Source: Exiguobacterium sp. s146
GTDB taxonomy: Bacteria; Bacillota; Bacilli; Exiguobacteriales; Exiguobacteriaceae
Length of the DNA stretch: 64,000 bases
Reading direction: 5' to 3'
NCBI RefSeq assembly: GCF_018618415.1
Contig: NZ_JACSMA010000001.1
Location: forward strand, 682,001-746,000
Part shown: one piece after another, positions 26,444 to 37,631 of the stretch
How positions within the stretch are numbered: the first letter of the stretch is position 1
Layout of the letters: each line of letters begins with the position of its first letter
The notes under the pieces: generated by a model
Told to the model about the DNA's origin: nothing
Seen by the model: the letters and a program-made list of their open reading frames with translations, nothing else
Database searches by the model: none
Translations under genes and position numbers: made by a program

Positions 26444-26482
26444 AAAGTACGCACGTTTGCTCAAACGTGCGTACTTTTTTTG
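26444..26482 (+). terminator. S-box controlled terminator (expression platform)
   Basis: AAAGTACGCACGTTTG and CAAACGTGCGTACTTT form a perfect 16-bp stem with a 2-base loop and a T tract. The left arm region can instead take part in an antiterminator when SAM is absent. Confidence 0.93.
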
Positions 26483-26501
26483 TTGTCAGGAGGGAAATGG
26501 A

Positions 26502-27530
26502 TTGATTCAATTACGCAATGTGGCCAAATGGTTCGACACGAAGAACGGTCGGGTCCAGGCGGTCGATGATGTGTCGCTTACAATCGATAGCGGCGAAATT
26601 TTTGGAATAATCGGATATTCGGGGGCAGGGAAGTCGACGCTCATCCGTCTGCTCAACCGACTCGAGTCACCGTCAACCGGTGAGATCGTCGTCGCCGGCA
26701 GCGAGCTGACGAAACTTACACCGAAGGAACTACGCGGGGTACGTAAAAACGTCTCGATGGTGTTCCAACACTTCAACTTGTTATGGTCGCGCACGGTCGC
26801 TGAGAATATCAGCTTCCCGCTCGAGCTCATCGGGGTACCGGCGAGCGAGCGCAAACGCCGCGTCCAAGAACTCGTCGAACTCGTCGGCCTCGCCGGACGA
26901 GAAGACAGCTATCCGTCACAATTATCGGGCGGCCAAAAGCAGCGAGTCGGGATTGCCCGTGCGCTCGCTACGAATCCAGAAGTGCTCCTCTGCGATGAAG
27001 CGACGAGCGCTCTCGACCCGAAGACGACGGATTCGATTCTCGAACTGCTCGTCAGCATCAACAAGAAGCTCGGGTTGACGATCGTCCTTATCACGCATGA
27101 GATGCACGTCATCCAAAAGATCTGTCACCGCGTCGCCGTCATGGAGGCCGGGAAGGTCGTCGAGACCGGACAAGTCGCCGACGTGTTCCAACATCCGGAA
27201 CAGCCGATCACGAAAGAGTTCGTCAAACAGATCGGGGCGGTCGAAGACATGTCGCTCACGTTCGAGCACTTGAAAGCCCGTTATCCGAGCGGCCAAATCG
27301 TCAAGCTCAAATTCTTGAACGAGACGGCCGAACAACCGATTCTGTCGGAAGTGTTGAAGCAACATGACATCGGCTTCAACATCATCGGCGGCAACGTGAC
27401 GCAGTCACAAGTCGGTGCCCTCGGGACATTATTCATCCAATTGATCGGAGAGCCGGCTGAAGTCGAGCGGGCCATCGCCTCAATCCGATCGCAGGCAGTG
27501 GAAGTGGAGGTAGAAAGCGATGTTTCCTAA
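26502..27530 (+). CDS. metN: Methionine ABC transporter ATP-binding protein
   Basis: This 342-residue ABC ATPase of the methionine uptake system starts LIQLRNVAKWF from a TTG codon 6 bases after AGGAGGG. Longer frames would run through the riboswitch and are rejected. It has Walker A GYSGAGKST (about 38-46), signature LSGGQKQRVGIARAL, Walker B LLCDEAT and a C-terminal NIL domain of about 90 residues (ISEVLKQHDIGFNIIGGN region) that senses methionine. It overlaps metP by 11 bases. It is controlled by the upstream SAM riboswitch. Confidence 0.95.
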   Translation: MIQLRNVAKWFDTKNGRVQAVDDVSLTIDSGEIFGIIGYSGAGKSTLIRLLNRLESPSTGEIVVAGSELTKLTPKELRGVRKNVSMVFQHFNLLWSRTVAENISFPLELIGVPASERKRRVQELVELVGLAGREDSYPSQLSGGQKQRVGIARALATNPEVLLCDEATSALDPKTTDSILELLVSINKKLGLTIVLITHEMHVIQKICHRVAVMEAGKVVETGQVADVFQHPEQPITKEFVKQIGAVEDMSLTFEHLKARYPSGQIVKLKFLNETAEQPILSEVLKQHDIGFNIIGGNVTQSQVGALGTLFIQLIGEPAEVERAIASIRSQAVEVEVESDVS

Positions 27531-28182
27531 TGTAGATTGGCAAGTCATGTTAGAACAGACGTGGGAGACGCTCTATATGACGCTCGTCGCCGGAGCCGCA
27601 ACGTTCGTCATCGGTCTCGCCCTCGGGATGCTCTTATACGTCACGAACGAGCCGCTCATGATGAAGAATCGTCCGATTTACACGGTCATCAGCGCGGTCG
27701 TCAACATCTTCCGGTCGATCCCGTTCATCATTTTGATTATCTTGCTCATCCCGTTCACGTTACTCGTCGTCGGGACGATGCTCGGGTCAACGGCAGCACT
27801 GCCGGCGCTCATCATCGGTGCGGCCCCGTTCTATGCACGGATGGTCGAGCTCGCGCTTCGCGAAGTCGACCGCGGTGTCATCGAGGCGGCTGAATCGATG
27901 GGCGCGACAAAATGGCAGATCGTCTATAAAGTATTGTTCCCTGAAGCGTTGCCGGCCATCGTGTCAGGCATCACGGTCACGATCGTCGCAATCGTCGGTT
28001 ACACGGCGATGGCAGGGGTCGTCGGCGGCGGGGGACTCGGGAACTTGGCGTTCCTCGAAGGGTTCCAACGTTCACAAAGTGACGTCACGTTCGTCGCGAC
28101 CGTCTTAATCTTGGTCATCGTCTTCGTCATCCAGTTCATCGGCGATCGACTCGTATCTGTAATCGATAAGCGTTCCGCTTAA
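27520..28182 (+). CDS. metP: Methionine ABC transporter permease
   Basis: This 220-residue permease has five membrane helices and the EAA loop EAAESMGATKWQIVYKVLFP that contacts MetN. Its ATG lies inside the end of metN with GGAGG correctly spaced, so translation is coupled. Confidence 0.94.
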   Translation: MFPNVDWQVMLEQTWETLYMTLVAGAATFVIGLALGMLLYVTNEPLMMKNRPIYTVISAVVNIFRSIPFIILIILLIPFTLLVVGTMLGSTAALPALIIGAAPFYARMVELALREVDRGVIEAAESMGATKWQIVYKVLFPEALPAIVSGITVTIVAIVGYTAMAGVVGGGGLGNLAFLEGFQRSQSDVTFVATVLILVIVFVIQFIGDRLVSVIDKRSA

Positions 28183-28211
28183 TCAAATAGAAAATTTGGA
28201 GGGGTTTTATA

Positions 28212-29045
28212 ATGAAATCATGGAAAACAGTACTCGGTTTAACGGCAGCTTCAGCACTCACGATTCTCGCGGCTTGCGGCGGCGGGGATTCAGAATCAGG
28301 TTCGGGCGATGACAAGACGCTCGTCGTCGGCGCGTCAAACGTCCCGCACGCTGAGATTTTAGAGCACGTCCAAGACGAATACGAAGAGAAGGGCTATACG
28401 CTCGAAATCAAGAAGTTCCAAGACTACGTCCTCCCGAACAAGACGCTCGCAGACGGAGAGTTGGACGCGAACTACTTCCAACATCAACCGTACCTCGAGT
28501 CGCAAATGGCTGAAAACAAAGACTACAAATTCGCTTCAGCCGGCGGCGTCCACATCGAGCCAATCGGTGTGTACTCGCAAGACTACGCATCACTCGATGA
28601 GCTTCCAGACGGCGCGGAAATCATCATGAGCTCGTCGGTCGCTGACCACGGACGAATCCTCACGATGCTCCAATCAGAAGGCTTGCTCACACTCGCGGAA
28701 GGCAAGACGACGGACGCGACGGTTTCAGACATCGTCGACAACCCGAAAAACTTGGAGTTCAAGACGGACGTCGAAGCGGCACTTCTCCCGCAAGCGTTCA
28801 ACAACGGCGAAGGGGACGCGGTCCTCATCAACACGAACTACGCGATCGATGCCGGTCTCAACCCGCTCGAAGACGCAATCGCTCTCGAAGGCGAAGATTC
28901 ACCTTACGTCAACTTGATCGTCACACGTGAAGGCGACGAAGATGACGAGCGCGTCAAAGCACTCCTTGAAGTCCTCACATCAGAAGAGACACAACAGTGG
29001 ATCTTGGATGAGTACAAAGGTGCAGTCGTACCGGTCAAACAATAA
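28212..29045 (+). CDS. metQ: Methionine-binding lipoprotein MetQ
   Basis: This 277-residue extracytoplasmic substrate-binding protein of the NlpA/MetQ family has a lipoprotein signal with lipobox LAAC (Cys22) followed by GGGDSESGSG. The ligand domain carries VGASNVPHAEIL, ELDANYFQH and the late NTNYAIDAGLNP motif. It completes the metNPQ operon and ends at a GC-rich terminator. Confidence 0.95.
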   Translation: MKSWKTVLGLTAASALTILAACGGGDSESGSGDDKTLVVGASNVPHAEILEHVQDEYEEKGYTLEIKKFQDYVLPNKTLADGELDANYFQHQPYLESQMAENKDYKFASAGGVHIEPIGVYSQDYASLDELPDGAEIIMSSSVADHGRILTMLQSEGLLTLAEGKTTDATVSDIVDNPKNLEFKTDVEAALLPQAFNNGEGDAVLINTNYAIDAGLNPLEDAIALEGEDSPYVNLIVTREGDEDDERVKALLEVLTSEETQQWILDEYKGAVVPVKQ

Positions 29046-29054
29046 TCTCGTCCA

Positions 29055-29080
29055 GGCCCGGGTGATCCCGGGCCTTTTTT
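29055..29080 (+). terminator. metNPQ terminator
   Basis: GGCCCGGG-TGAT-CCCGGGCC is followed by TTTTTTG. Confidence 0.93.
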
Positions 29081-29146
29081 GTTTGCAGTGGTTTTGGTTC
29101 ACCAATAGAAGTACACTACATATATGTAGAAAAAGGGGGGATTCGG

Positions 29147-30361
29147 ATGAACATACGACAGATTCATCCGCTGACGCTGGGCGTCTTGTTCGGTACGTTT
29201 TTTGCCCGGCTGTCGACATTTTTTGTTATGCCATTTTTTGCGATATATTTGGCGACGCTCGGTTTCTCGGCGAGCGTGATCGGGACGGTGTTCGCCATCT
29301 CGGCGCTATCGGGGTTGTTCATGAGCTTTTTCGGGGGGACGCTGTCTGACCGTTACGGGCGCAAACAGTTGATGCTGATCGGTATCGTCTTGAACGCCTT
29401 GACATTCACGGGCTTCGCACTCGTGACGGAATTGTTTTGGTTTTATATGTTCTCGGTACTCATGGGTGTGTCGCGGTCGTTCCTCGAGCCGGCGTCCCGC
29501 GCGCTCATCAGCGACACGACGCAGCCGGATCAGCGCGTCATCGTCTATAACGTCCGCTATTTTTTAATCAATATTGCGGCGGCGATTGGTCCTTTGCTCG
29601 CGGTCGTCTTATCGCTCACCGGTGCGAAGAGCGCTTTCTTCGTCGTGACGGGCGTGTATGTACTATATGGACTCGTCATTTCGACGCTATTCCGGAAGTA
29701 TCCGTTCGAAGAAGGCGATGGCGTCAAAGTCCGACCACGCTTGACGGAGACGTTCCGTGTGTTACAACAAGATAAGACGTTCCGCTTTGTCATCATCGGG
29801 ATGATCTTTGCTATCATCGGCTATAGTCAGTTCAATGCGACGTTGCCGCAGTTCATCGCGTTCCATGACGGATTCGATAACGGCTCCCGCCTGTTCGCGT
29901 ATCTATTGACGGTTAACGCGATCACCGTGCTCGTCGTCCAGTATCCGATTATGCGGTTTGGGATTCGTGTCTCGCCAATCAAGTCGCTCTTCTTCGGTGT
30001 CGGTACGTTGTCGACAGGGCTCCTCCTCATCGGCTTGGCGACCGAGACGTGGATCTTATTCGTCGCGATGGTCATCTTCACGGTCGGCGAGGTCCTCATG
30101 TTCACGATGACGGACGTGTTGACCGATGAGCTCGCACCGGCCCATCTGCGTGGGACGTATTTTGGGGCGATGGGGTTGACGGCGCTCGGTCAGACGATTG
30201 GTCCCGTCATCGGGGGAGTGTTGCTCGACGGATTCGACAATGCGGCGCTACCAGTGTTTGGAAGCTTGGCCGTATTGACAGCATGCGGCGCCTTCTTCTT
30301 CGCCGGCGCCTTAAAAGAACGGAAAATCGTTTTGGCGTTAGCTGAGGAAAAAGTTGGATAA
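29147..30361 (+). CDS. MFS transporter, drug-efflux type
   Basis: This 404-residue protein has twelve hydrophobic segments and the major facilitator motif A between helices 2 and 3 (GTLSDRYGRKQLM). The N-terminal half (FARLSTFFVMPFFAIYLAT) resembles MdtG/YttB-like multidrug exporters. The substrate is unknown. AAAAAGGGGGG precedes the ATG. It lies between metNPQ and suf, which are adjacent in Bacillus subtilis, so it looks like a lineage-specific insertion. Confidence 0.85.
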   Translation: MNIRQIHPLTLGVLFGTFFARLSTFFVMPFFAIYLATLGFSASVIGTVFAISALSGLFMSFFGGTLSDRYGRKQLMLIGIVLNALTFTGFALVTELFWFYMFSVLMGVSRSFLEPASRALISDTTQPDQRVIVYNVRYFLINIAAAIGPLLAVVLSLTGAKSAFFVVTGVYVLYGLVISTLFRKYPFEEGDGVKVRPRLTETFRVLQQDKTFRFVIIGMIFAIIGYSQFNATLPQFIAFHDGFDNGSRLFAYLLTVNAITVLVVQYPIMRFGIRVSPIKSLFFGVGTLSTGLLLIGLATETWILFVAMVIFTVGEVLMFTMTDVLTDELAPAHLRGTYFGAMGLTALGQTIGPVIGGVLLDGFDNAALPVFGSLAVLTACGAFFFAGALKERKIVLALAEEKVG

Positions 30362-30382
30362 TGTCTTGATTTCCCGATATTC

Positions 30383-30415
30383 TCATTCTCAACATTTAAG
30401 TTTTATTGAGAATGA
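30383..30415 (+). promoter_or_regulatory. Fur-like inverted repeat upstream of sufC
   Basis: TCATTCTCA (30383-30391) and TGAGAATGA (30407-30415) are perfect inverted copies 15 bases apart. Each arm extended resembles a Fur-box half (GAGAATGAGAATATC on the minus strand at the left arm; GAGAATGAATAAT on the plus strand at the right arm). No T tract follows, so a terminator is less likely. Binding by Fur or a relative is inferred, not shown. Confidence 0.45.
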
Positions 30416-30445
30416 ATAATAAGGTGAGTCGCTTGAAATAAAAAA

Positions 30446-30479
30446 TTGCCTAGATTAAGATTAGAATATATCTAATCTA
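30446..30479 (+). promoter_or_regulatory. suf promoter with nested palindromes
   Basis: TTGCCT (30446-30451) is 17 bases from TATCTA. Over the -10 region GATTAGA (30459-30465) and TCTAATC (30471-30477) are perfect inverted copies, and TAGATTA (30451-30457) mirrors TAATCTA (30473-30479). This looks like an operator for an unidentified regulator covering the promoter. Confidence 0.5.
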
Positions 30480-30515
30480 CGCCAACAATGGCGAGAAAAC
30501 GGAAGGGGTATCCGA

Positions 30516-31295
30516 ATGTCTAACGTACCACACATGAAAATTGATGACCTCCGCGTCTCAATCGAAGGAAAAGAGATCGTCAAAGGTCTGAATCTTGAAA
30601 TTAAAGGTGGCGAAATTCACGCCATCATGGGTCCTAACGGGACGGGTAAATCTACACTCGCATCGGCACTTATGGGTCATCCATTGTATGAAGTCACAGG
30701 TGGAAGCGTTGATTTGAACGGCGAAGACGTACTCGACATGGAAGTCGACGAGCGCGCGCAAGCCGGAATGTTCCTCGCGATGCAGTATCCTGCTGAAATC
30801 AGTGGTGTCACGAATGCCGATTTCTTGCGTTCAGCGATCAACTCGCGCCGTGAAGAAGGCCAAGAAATCTCGCTCATGAAGTTCATCCGTGAACTTGATG
30901 CGAAGATGGATGTCCTCGAAATTCCTTCAGAAATGGCACACCGCTATTTAAACGAAGGTTTCTCGGGCGGAGAGAAAAAACGTAACGAGATTCTTCAAAT
31001 GATGATGATCAAACCGAACATCGCCATCCTCGATGAGATCGACTCAGGTCTTGACATCGATGCGCTCAAAGTCGTCGCCAAAGGCGTCAACGAAATGCGT
31101 TCAGAAGAGTTCGGCTGCTTGATCATTACGCACTATCAGCGTCTCCTCAACTATATCGAGCCAGACTTTGTTCACATCATGATGGACGGGAAAATCGTCA
31201 TGTCAGGTGGCAAAGAGCTTGCACAACGACTCGAAGCAGAAGGTTACGACTGGGTGAAGCAAGATCTTGGAATGACAGTAGACACAGAAGCGTAA
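30516..31295 (+). CDS. sufC: Fe-S cluster assembly ATPase SufC
   Basis: This 259-residue ABC-type ATPase is the motor of the SufBCD scaffold. It has Walker A GPNGTGKST, the signature FSGGEKKRNEI (typical SufC form) and Walker B AILDEIDSGLD. It is soluble, with no transporter partner. It is the first gene of sufC-D-S-U-B, the Firmicutes order, and GGAAGGGG precedes the ATG. Confidence 0.97.
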   Translation: MSNVPHMKIDDLRVSIEGKEIVKGLNLEIKGGEIHAIMGPNGTGKSTLASALMGHPLYEVTGGSVDLNGEDVLDMEVDERAQAGMFLAMQYPAEISGVTNADFLRSAINSRREEGQEISLMKFIRELDAKMDVLEIPSEMAHRYLNEGFSGGEKKRNEILQMMMIKPNIAILDEIDSGLDIDALKVVAKGVNEMRSEEFGCLIITHYQRLLNYIEPDFVHIMMDGKIVMSGGKELAQRLEAEGYDWVKQDLGMTVDTEA

Positions 31296-31307
31296 GGAGG
31301 CTGTACG

Positions 31308-34222
<2,915 letters not shown>

Positions 34223-34241
34223 GCAGAAGGAGGAGACCGAT

Positions 34242-35639
34242 ATGGCGAAAAACATGCCTGACATTGGCGATTATAAATATGGCTTCCATGACCGAGACAT
34301 CTCGATTTTCCGTTCAGGCCGCGGCTTGACGAACGAAATCGTAGAGACGATCTCGCACATGAAAGAAGAACCGGCATGGATGCTCGAGTTCCGTTTGAAA
34401 TCACTTGAGCAGTTCCGCAAAATGCCGATGCCGACATGGGGCGGCGATCTCACGGCACTTGATTTCGATGAGATCACATACTATGTCAAACCGTCTGAGA
34501 AGACAGAGAACTCGTGGGACGAGGTTCCAGAAGAAATCAAACGTACGTTTGACAAACTCGGAATCCCAGAAGCGGAGCAAAAATACTTGGCAGGCGTCTC
34601 GGCTCAGTACGAGTCAGAAGTCGTTTACCACAGTATGCAGGAAGATTTCGAATCAAAAGGTGTCATCTTCAAAGATACAGACACGGCGCTCAAAGAAGAT
34701 GAAGCCATCTTCCGTGAGTATTTCGGGAAATTGATTCCGCCGACGGACAACAAGTTCGCGGCACTCAACTCGGCTGTATGGTCAGGTGGCTCATTCATCT
34801 ACGTACCAAAAGGCGTGAAGCTCGAGCAACCGCTCCAAGCTTACTTCCGGATCAACTCGGAGAACATGGGTCAGTTCGAGCGGACGCTCATCATCGTCGA
34901 CGAGGGCGCATCTGTCCATTACGTCGAAGGATGTACGGCACCGGTCTATACTACGAACTCACTCCACTCGGCGGTCGTTGAGATTTTCGTCAACAAAGAC
35001 GCATACTGCCGTTACACGACGATCCAGAACTGGGCGAACAACGTCTACAACTTGGTCACGAAACGTGCCGTCTGTGAAGCGGGTGGATCGATGGAGTGGA
35101 TCGATGGTAACATCGGTTCGAAACTCACGATGAAATACCCGGCCGTCATCTTGAAAGGTGAAGGCTCACGCGGAATGACGCTCTCGATCGCTCTCGGCGG
35201 TAAAGGGCAACACCAAGACGCGGGCGCGAAAATGATTCACCTCGCACCGAACACGTCGTCATCAATCGTCTCGAAGTCGATCTCGAAACAAGGCGGAAAA
35301 GTCTCGTATCGCGGAATCGTCCACTTCGGTCGTAAAGCAAAAGGCGCACGTTCGAACATCGAATGTGACACGCTCATCATGGATAACCAGTCGACGTCGG
35401 ACACGATCCCGTACAACGAGATCTTGAACGACCAAGTCTCACTCGAGCACGAAGCGAAAGTCTCTAAAGTGTCAGAAGAGCAACTCTTCTACCTCATGAG
35501 CCGCGGAATCTCGGAAGAAGAAGCGACAGAAATGATCGTCATGGGCTTCATCGAGCCGTTCACGAAAGAATTGCCAATGGAATATGCCGTCGAAATGAAC
35601 CGTCTCATCAAGTTTGAGATGGAAGGATCGATCGGGTAA
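34242..35639 (+). CDS. sufB: Fe-S cluster assembly scaffold SufB
   Basis: This 465-residue scaffold subunit is recognised by [43 protein letters not shown] and [20 protein letters not shown], each read in short blocks. The ATG at 34242 follows AAGGAGGAG. It ends the suf operon at a terminator. Confidence 0.97.
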   Translation: MAKNMPDIGDYKYGFHDRDISIFRSGRGLTNEIVETISHMKEEPAWMLEFRLKSLEQFRKMPMPTWGGDLTALDFDEITYYVKPSEKTENSWDEVPEEIKRTFDKLGIPEAEQKYLAGVSAQYESEVVYHSMQEDFESKGVIFKDTDTALKEDEAIFREYFGKLIPPTDNKFAALNSAVWSGGSFIYVPKGVKLEQPLQAYFRINSENMGQFERTLIIVDEGASVHYVEGCTAPVYTTNSLHSAVVEIFVNKDAYCRYTTIQNWANNVYNLVTKRAVCEAGGSMEWIDGNIGSKLTMKYPAVILKGEGSRGMTLSIALGGKGQHQDAGAKMIHLAPNTSSSIVSKSISKQGGKVSYRGIVHFGRKAKGARSNIECDTLIMDNQSTSDTIPYNEILNDQVSLEHEAKVSKVSEEQLFYLMSRGISEEEATEMIVMGFIEPFTKELPMEYAVEMNRLIKFEMEGSIG

Positions 35640-35658
35640 TCCTGAATAGATTGAGAAA

Positions 35659-35695
35659 GGCGGTTGACATGATCTCATGTCGACCGTCTTTTTGT
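35659..35695 (+). terminator. sufCDSUB terminator
   Basis: GGCGGTTGACATGA pairs with TCATGTCGACCGTC, with one G-T pair, followed by TTTTTG. Confidence 0.88.
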
Positions 35696-35766
35696 CTACC
35701 TACAAACAGGGAATAGGGAATGGGATGAGCTGAAGCGTGCCTGTAGTCTTGAGAGGAGAAAATTAC

Positions 35767-36068
35767 ATGATGTTTTTGGTGACGGGATATTTCAACGCTG
35801 ACAAAATGAACGCAAAGACCGACCTCGAAATCGATCAAATCATGCGACGTGTGAACCACACTTACAGAAGCTGTATGCAAGTGGGCAGGTGTTATGGGCT
35901 TACAACCGAGAACATCTCGAATACATGAAGCGCTACATCGAGGCAACGATTCGGACGTGCGAAGGGGCGAATCGAAGTATCGAAAGTCGATTGCCTGAAT
36001 GGATGAAACGAAAACAGAATCGGGATGAAGTGTCACGGGCGATTGTAAAATTAGAACATACACTATAG
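35767..36068 (+). pseudogene. Frameshifted YciI-like gene
   Basis: Reading starts at ATG 35767 (AGGAG 8 bases upstream) as MMFLVTGYFNADKMNAK, the start of a YciI/DGPF-type protein, and continues to about 35849. From 35850 the protein continues in another frame as CEPHLQKLYASGQVLWAYN to TAG 36066-36068. One missing base near 35848-35850 would rejoin them into about 100 residues. After SGQVL the sequence no longer looks like YciI and ends in a basic helical tail (LPEWMKRKQNRDEVSRAI). It could be a decayed gene, a sequencing error or, less likely, a programmed shift. Confidence 0.65.
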
Positions 36069-36079
36069 AGGAGAATGGG

Positions 36080-36511
36080 ATGAATCGACAAAAAGAATTA
36101 CAAGTAATCGAAGAGCGTCAATTGACATCGGTTATGAATGAGACGAGATGGAAGCGTCTCGGTCGAGTTGTCTCAGAAGTCTTGAAGTATGCTCCGCCTT
36201 ATCAAATCAAATTCTTAGGTGAGGCTACGTTATTTCCAAGCGAGTCGTTGTCTGAGTACGAAGTGTTATGGGCAGAATGGGGTGAGATTTGGGTGGAATC
36301 TTCTTTACGATCAATCGAATGGATTCGATTGCGACCAAAGGTATTGATTGATAAGGGAGCCATCGTCGACCCAGACGTATGTGACATGACTGATGAATTG
36401 ATATCTATCCTAAAAAAAGAACGAATCTCATTCGTACAGGGGAAAGAAACGATTCAGATTTTTGGTTATGTTCGAGATACAGGCATATTTGAACCGAAAC
36501 GTGATGCGTAG
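36080..36511 (+). CDS. Hypothetical protein
   Basis: This 143-residue soluble protein begins MNRQKELQVIEERQL and contains NETRWKRLGRVVSEVL, PPYQIKFLGEA and SIEWIRLRPKVLIDKGAIVDPDV. The central pattern faintly recalls DUF6678-type proteins, but I am not sure. It starts 11 bases after the broken YciI-like gene, with GAGGAGAATGGG upstream, so the two form one small transcription unit. It uses more A and T than the surrounding genes. Confidence 0.6.
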   Translation: MNRQKELQVIEERQLTSVMNETRWKRLGRVVSEVLKYAPPYQIKFLGEATLFPSESLSEYEVLWAEWGEIWVESSLRSIEWIRLRPKVLIDKGAIVDPDVCDMTDELISILKKERISFVQGKETIQIFGYVRDTGIFEPKRDA

Positions 36512-36520
36512 CGTAATCCT

Positions 36521-36557
36521 GTATGTATTTCGTACATACTGATTGTTTAGTTTTTGT
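36521..36557 (+). terminator. Weak terminator-like hairpin
   Basis: GTATGTA and TACATAC pair around TTTCG. A T-rich stretch follows after several bases. Function is uncertain. Confidence 0.4.
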
Positions 36558-36620
36558 CGTGAAACAAAGACGAGTCGGGTATGCTAAGAAAGAGAACACG
36601 TTTAGAAAGGGATGAAGCAC

Positions 36621-37595
36621 ATGGATCACTTGAACACGATTGACCCAGAAGATATCACCCGCATCGCCGTCGTCGGCGCCGGCTGGGTCGGTGTCAGTTT
36701 CGCCTATCAACTGTCGATGGCCGCGCTCTGTGAAGAGCTCGTTTTGATTGACTCAAACCACGCCAAGGCCGAAGGAGAGGCGATGGACCTCAATCACGGC
36801 ATCTCATTCGCCCCGAGCCCGGTCCGGATTTGGGCGGGCGACTACTCGGACTGCCGTGACGCCGATATCGTCGTCATCACGGCCGGAGCCGCGCAAAAGC
36901 TTGGTCAGACGCAGATGGACCTCGCCGAACAAAACGCATCGGTCATGAAATATGTCACCGAACAAATCATGGCGAGCGGATTCGACGGCATCCTCGTCGT
37001 CGCGACGAACCCGGTCAACGTCATGGCGCACGTCGTCTGGAAAGCGTCCGGGTTACCGAAGCATCGCGTCATCGGTTCGGGGACCGTGCTCGATACGGCT
37101 CGTCTCCGTTATAAGGTCGGTGAGTATTTCGACTTGTCGGCACGGAACTGCCACGTCTATTATATGGGCGAACACGGTGCCGGAGGCTTCGTCGCCTGGG
37201 ACAACGCCCGGATTTACGGGAAATCGGTCCAGCAACTGCTCGCAGAGAATGAGTCGTATCGCCAAGAAGACTTGGATGCGATTTACCAACGTGTCCGTGA
37301 TGCGGCCAATCAAATCATCGAATATAAGAGTGCCGCGTATTATGCCATCGGGCTCGGCTTGCTTCGTATCGTCCGCGCTATCGTCCGAAACGAGAACTCG
37401 GTCGTGACGATCGGGGCCCATCTCGACGGCGAATACGGGGCCTCAGGACTCCATATTGGTGTCCCAGCCTTGATTGACCGGACCGGGATTCGTCAAATCG
37501 TCGAGATTGAACTGACTGATACGGAACAGGGGCAGTTCGACGCCTCGGTCGGTCGGATTCGTCAAGCAATCGAAAAAATTGAAATGAGTTCATAA
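36621..37595 (+). CDS. L-lactate dehydrogenase family protein, atypical active-site loop
   Basis: This 324-residue NAD-dependent 2-hydroxyacid dehydrogenase of the LDH/MDH family has the cofactor loop VVGAGWVGVSFA, NPVNVMAHVVWKASG, the proton-relay Asp158 (VLDTARLR), substrate Arg161 and catalytic His185 (MGEHGAGGF). Two usual residues differ. The mobile loop reads QKLGQTQMDL, with Gln98 where LDHs have the catalytic Arg (Arg109), and the residue after GEHG is Ala instead of Asp. The fold is certain, but lactate activity is doubtful. The ATG at 36621 is better spaced from AAAGGG than the one at 36612. It is monocistronic. Confidence 0.8.
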   Translation: MDHLNTIDPEDITRIAVVGAGWVGVSFAYQLSMAALCEELVLIDSNHAKAEGEAMDLNHGISFAPSPVRIWAGDYSDCRDADIVVITAGAAQKLGQTQMDLAEQNASVMKYVTEQIMASGFDGILVVATNPVNVMAHVVWKASGLPKHRVIGSGTVLDTARLRYKVGEYFDLSARNCHVYYMGEHGAGGFVAWDNARIYGKSVQQLLAENESYRQEDLDAIYQRVRDAANQIIEYKSAAYYAIGLGLLRIVRAIVRNENSVVTIGAHLDGEYGASGLHIGVPALIDRTGIRQIVEIELTDTEQGQFDASVGRIRQAIEKIEMSS

Positions 37596-37597
37596 AA

Positions 37598-37628
37598 AAG
37601 GACCCGGCTGCCACTGCAGCCGGGTTTG
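37598..37628. terminator. Bidirectional terminator
   Basis: ACCCGGCTGC-CACT-GCAGCCGGGT is flanked by A-rich and T-containing sequence and lies between two converging genes. Confidence 0.88.
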
Positions 37629-37631
37629 TCG

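Noticed and set aside
26382-26501. In-frame N-terminal extension of metN
   Set aside because: It lies within the SAM riboswitch and its terminator stem. The TTG at 26502 has a correct Shine-Dalgarno site and gives the normal MetN start.
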